Made by a program: the position numbers and the translations under genes. Below, one piece after another: positions 61,876-64,000 of a DNA stretch of 64,000 nt. The first letter of the stretch is position 1, and each line of letters starts with the position of its first letter. Below the pieces are notes generated by a model. The model saw nothing but the letters and a program-made list of their open reading frames with translations, was not told the origin of the DNA and searched no databases. Location of the stretch: IMG/VR virus record IMGVR_UViG_3300031857_000015, positions 62,001-126,000 of that record; one strand, written 5' to 3'. The stretch comes from a virus.

Positions 61876-64000
61876 TTATGTGTTAAAGGGTGTTGTTGGG
61901 GGTGTGAAATTTGCGGTATAGGCAGCATAACCCTTAATAATGCGCAGCTCGTCTATGTACATTTCGGATGTGAAACCGATGTTGTTGGGTTGCATGGCCC
62001 CAATCAGCAATCGGTACGGGCCTGCCTGCGGCGCAACCGCGGACGAACCAACGCTCGTGCCGTTCACGTAAATCGTGACGGTGCCGTTCGCTCTTGCCGC
62101 CGCGACATGAACCCACTGCTCTCGCGGAACCACGCCGCCTATGGCGCATTGCTGTGTCCCTTCGTCCCACCTTAAGGCATCGTCAGATCCGATCCAAAAA
62201 TGTAATCCGAAAGGAACATTGATGGCATTAGAAAGATTCAAGACCGTAGCGTTGTCAATGGATGACGGACGCCAAACCCACGCTTCAAGCGTCCAATCCC
62301 CTTCGGACATGTCCTCGAAGTCCGAAAAATCTCCGCTGTCCAGATAGCCGTTGCCCAAAGACAACGAGGAGCCGCCGAACTTGCTCTGTGCGGTTGAAAT
62401 AGCAGCACTACCGTTTGAGGCTACAGTCACCGCGTTCGGGCCGCTGTCGGTGAACGTCGTACTACCGTTAGCGCCGTCCATGTGAAGAAGCAGCGCCGGG
62501 GTCACACCAAACGGCAGCGACGGCGGAGTGAAATTACCCGTATAAACCGCCGCGCCCTTCGTGATGCGGAGTTCGTCGATGTAGCCGTTAAACGCGTACG
62601 TGTCTGTGTGCGAGTAACCGCCGATCGTCGGCAAGTATGTGAGATTGTTGAAATCAAAATCGCTATTTACAGGGTCTCCGCCAACACCGTCCAGATACAA
62701 CCGCATGACGCCGTTGTGCCGACACAGCGCAAAGTGCTGCCAAGTATTATTCGATACGGCCGGTCCCCACACATATGTGCCGGGATTTGTCAGACCGTGA
62801 TCGAGAAACAGATTGCCGTCAGAGATTTGCAACGCCAGATAGTTAAAACCGCTTTCGGTTTGGCTGTAAATTGTGGTGCCCGGGTCTGGAGCAGTAGGGT
62901 AAATCCAACCCTCGATTGTAAAATCTCCCGTACCATACGCGAACATTTCAGGATCTGTCGGTGTCACTTGAACGTTGTCGCCGTAACCCGTGAAATCGCC
63001 GCTTGCGCCGCCAAACTTGCTTTCCGTCGTGCTGATGGCTGCGTTGCCGTTTGACGTTACCGTGTGCTCGTTCGCGCTGCTGTCGGTAAACGTAGTACTA
63101 CCGTTCGCGCCATCCATGTGAAGAAGCAGCACTGTGTCGCCGGCCGGTACGGGTGAAAGCCCGGCGCCACTGTTATACAGCGCTGAAATTTCCGCGCCTG
63201 TAAGCGCGCGACTCCAAATACCGGCCTCGTCGATCGTACCGTAGAACGGCGAGTTCCAAAGACCTTCGCGGTACCCGACAGTCATCTTGGCGTACTGGCC
63301 GCCAACGTCAGAAAACGCAATTTCGCCCTTTTTCACTCCGTCGACCCAGAGCGCGCTCGTATTGTTATCTTTGTCAATAACGAGCGTGACCATATGCCAC
63401 TGCCCGTCGGTATAGTTATTGTTTGAAGAAATCCACAGACCGTTCGAGGCGCCGCGAACATCTGCGTAAAGGCAGCCGGGGTTCTCTGGCGGCCAACCAC
63501 CGTCAGCCCAACAAATAGTCCAGCCGTAATATGGGCCAACTTCGGGTGTGGTGCTCATCAGGTGCGGACGGCCGGTGACAGGGCCGTACGCGGCGTCAGT
63601 CTTAAACCATAGATTTACCGTGACCGAGTAATCGTTTCCGGCCGGGTTAAACGCGGAGTTGCTCGGATAATAGTAACCGCCGCCAGAACACACGAGGCCG
63701 CCGCTGATTTTGCCCGCGTCAAAACTCGACGAGCCTTCGGCGGTCAGGTCGTAGTTGTTGGCAGTAAAATCATTTGAGTTACCGTTGAGTGTCCAGTAAC
63801 CCAACAGGCCGTCGAGCAGGTTGAATGGCGGCGGCGGCAAGCAGCGATTGATCAGACCACGCTCTAACGCAATTAGCGCAGCATCGCCGAGCGCGTGGTC
63901 AAAGATAACTATTTCTGCGATGTCGCCGCGAAGCGCTGACGCTTGAGTAAAATCGCCGCCAAAACCAAGTAAAAGTTCGGCGCCGGCTTTGTTTGCCAGC
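61876..64000 (-). CDS. LamG/concanavalin-like lectin repeat protein, 5' end outside window
   Basis: The frame is open through the right window edge, so the N-terminus is missing; at least 708 codons. Three LamG-type (concanavalin A-like) units follow one another. Each ends in a module of the form IDELRITKGAAVYTGNFTPP or IDEAGIWSRAL, with LLHMDGANGSTTFTDSS in between. The part beyond 63840 contains GDIAEIVIFDHALGD, the end of a further LamG unit. Such proteins bind polysaccharide or host surface glycans. Likely part of the adhesion apparatus. Confidence 0.88.
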   Translation of the reverse strand, partial: LANKAGAELLLGFGGDFTQASALRGDIAEIVIFDHALGDAALIALERGLINRCLPPPPFNLLDGLLGYWTLNGNSNDFTANNYDLTAEGSSSFDAGKISGGLVCSGGGYYYPSNSAFNPAGNDYSVTVNLWFKTDAAYGPVTGRPHLMSTTPEVGPYYGWTICWADGGWPPENPGCLYADVRGASNGLWISSNNNYTDGQWHMVTLVIDKDNNTSALWVDGVKKGEIAFSDVGGQYAKMTVGYREGLWNSPFYGTIDEAGIWSRALTGAEISALYNSGAGLSPVPAGDTVLLLHMDGANGSTTFTDSSANEHTVTSNGNAAISTTESKFGGASGDFTGYGDNVQVTPTDPEMFAYGTGDFTIEGWIYPTAPDPGTTIYSQTESGFNYLALQISDGNLFLDHGLTNPGTYVWGPAVSNNTWQHFALCRHNGVMRLYLDGVGGDPVNSDFDFNNLTYLPTIGGYSHTDTYAFNGYIDELRITKGAAVYTGNFTPPSLPFGVTPALLLHMDGANGSTTFTDSGPNAVTVASNGSAAISTAQSKFGGSSLSLGNGYLDSGDFSDFEDMSEGDWTLEAWVWRPSSIDNATVLNLSNAINVPFGLHFWIGSDDALRWDEGTQQCAIGGVVPREQWVHVAAARANGTVTIYVNGTSVGSSAVAPQAGPYRLLIGAMQPNNIGFTSEMYIDELRIIKGYAAYTANFTPPTTPFNT

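Noticed and set aside
1-64000. CRISPR array or prophage attachment sites and integrase
   Set aside because: No regularly spaced direct repeats and no tyrosine or serine recombinase seen; the window gives no sign of lysogeny.

Overview
The window is a stretch of a large tailed-bacteriophage genome (Caudoviricetes, probably jumbo-phage scale; no host can be named). The evidence is bacterial-type translation signals throughout (Shine-Dalgarno sites before almost every start), a one-piece tmRNA, seven tRNAs, tail-fibre and virion-type proteins, and phage nucleotide-metabolism genes. Nearly every gene lies on the minus strand, so transcription runs from right to left. The two plus-strand exceptions are a secreted thioredoxin-like gene and an HNH endonuclease inside the tRNA cluster. 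Both window ends cut through open genes.

Right end to about 51 kb (read in transcription order): a LamG-repeat virion protein (open at the window edge), a tail-fibre-like protein with an arylsulfotransferase-type propeller, a collagen-like fibre, small virion proteins, thymidine kinase, small membrane and zinc proteins, and a GT-B glycosyltransferase. From 51 to 46 kb lies a tRNA/tmRNA cluster interleaved with small genes. It includes a tRNA with two anticodon-type arms and an HNH gene beside a tRNA remnant.

From 46 to 37 kb there are short transcription units of small proteins. Each unit is separated by a GC-hairpin terminator and by copies of a 36-bp two-box element with a fixed spacer. 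This element looks like a phage-specific promoter and occurs seven times, always upstream of minus-strand genes. The region also holds a roughly 350-nt structured non-coding RNA candidate, a 109-bp nested inverted repeat, and an acid-ceramidase-like hydrolase.

From 37 to 20 kb are virion-type Ala/Gly-rich proteins, four of which share an N-terminal FG-containing motif. The same stretch holds a trypsin-like protease, an SF2/SNF2 helicase with a C-terminal domain recalling giant-virus proteins, a SprT-like HExxH protein, HNH and GIY-YIG nucleases, an AlkB-like oxygenase, PhoH, a PD-(D/E)XK-like nuclease, a methyltransferase, a ferritin-like protein, a dCMP deaminase and an actin-like ATPase.

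From 20 to 1 kb are membrane proteins (holin candidates), a matrixin-type metalloprotease with a peptidoglycan-binding domain, a papain-like protease, and a multisubunit RNA polymerase in an unusual layout. In that polymerase, β is fused to the N-terminal half of β' in one 1467-aa chain, and the C-terminal half of β' is a separate gene two genes downstream. The leftmost gene is a large unrecognised protein.

Working model (inference): the phage carries its own RNA polymerase, and the 36-bp elements are candidate promoters for it or for a phage-modified host polymerase. The tRNAs, tmRNA, dCMP deaminase and thymidine kinase support independent translation and nucleotide supply. The secreted and virion proteases, sulfotransferase-like fibre and lectin-like domains act on or outside the host envelope.
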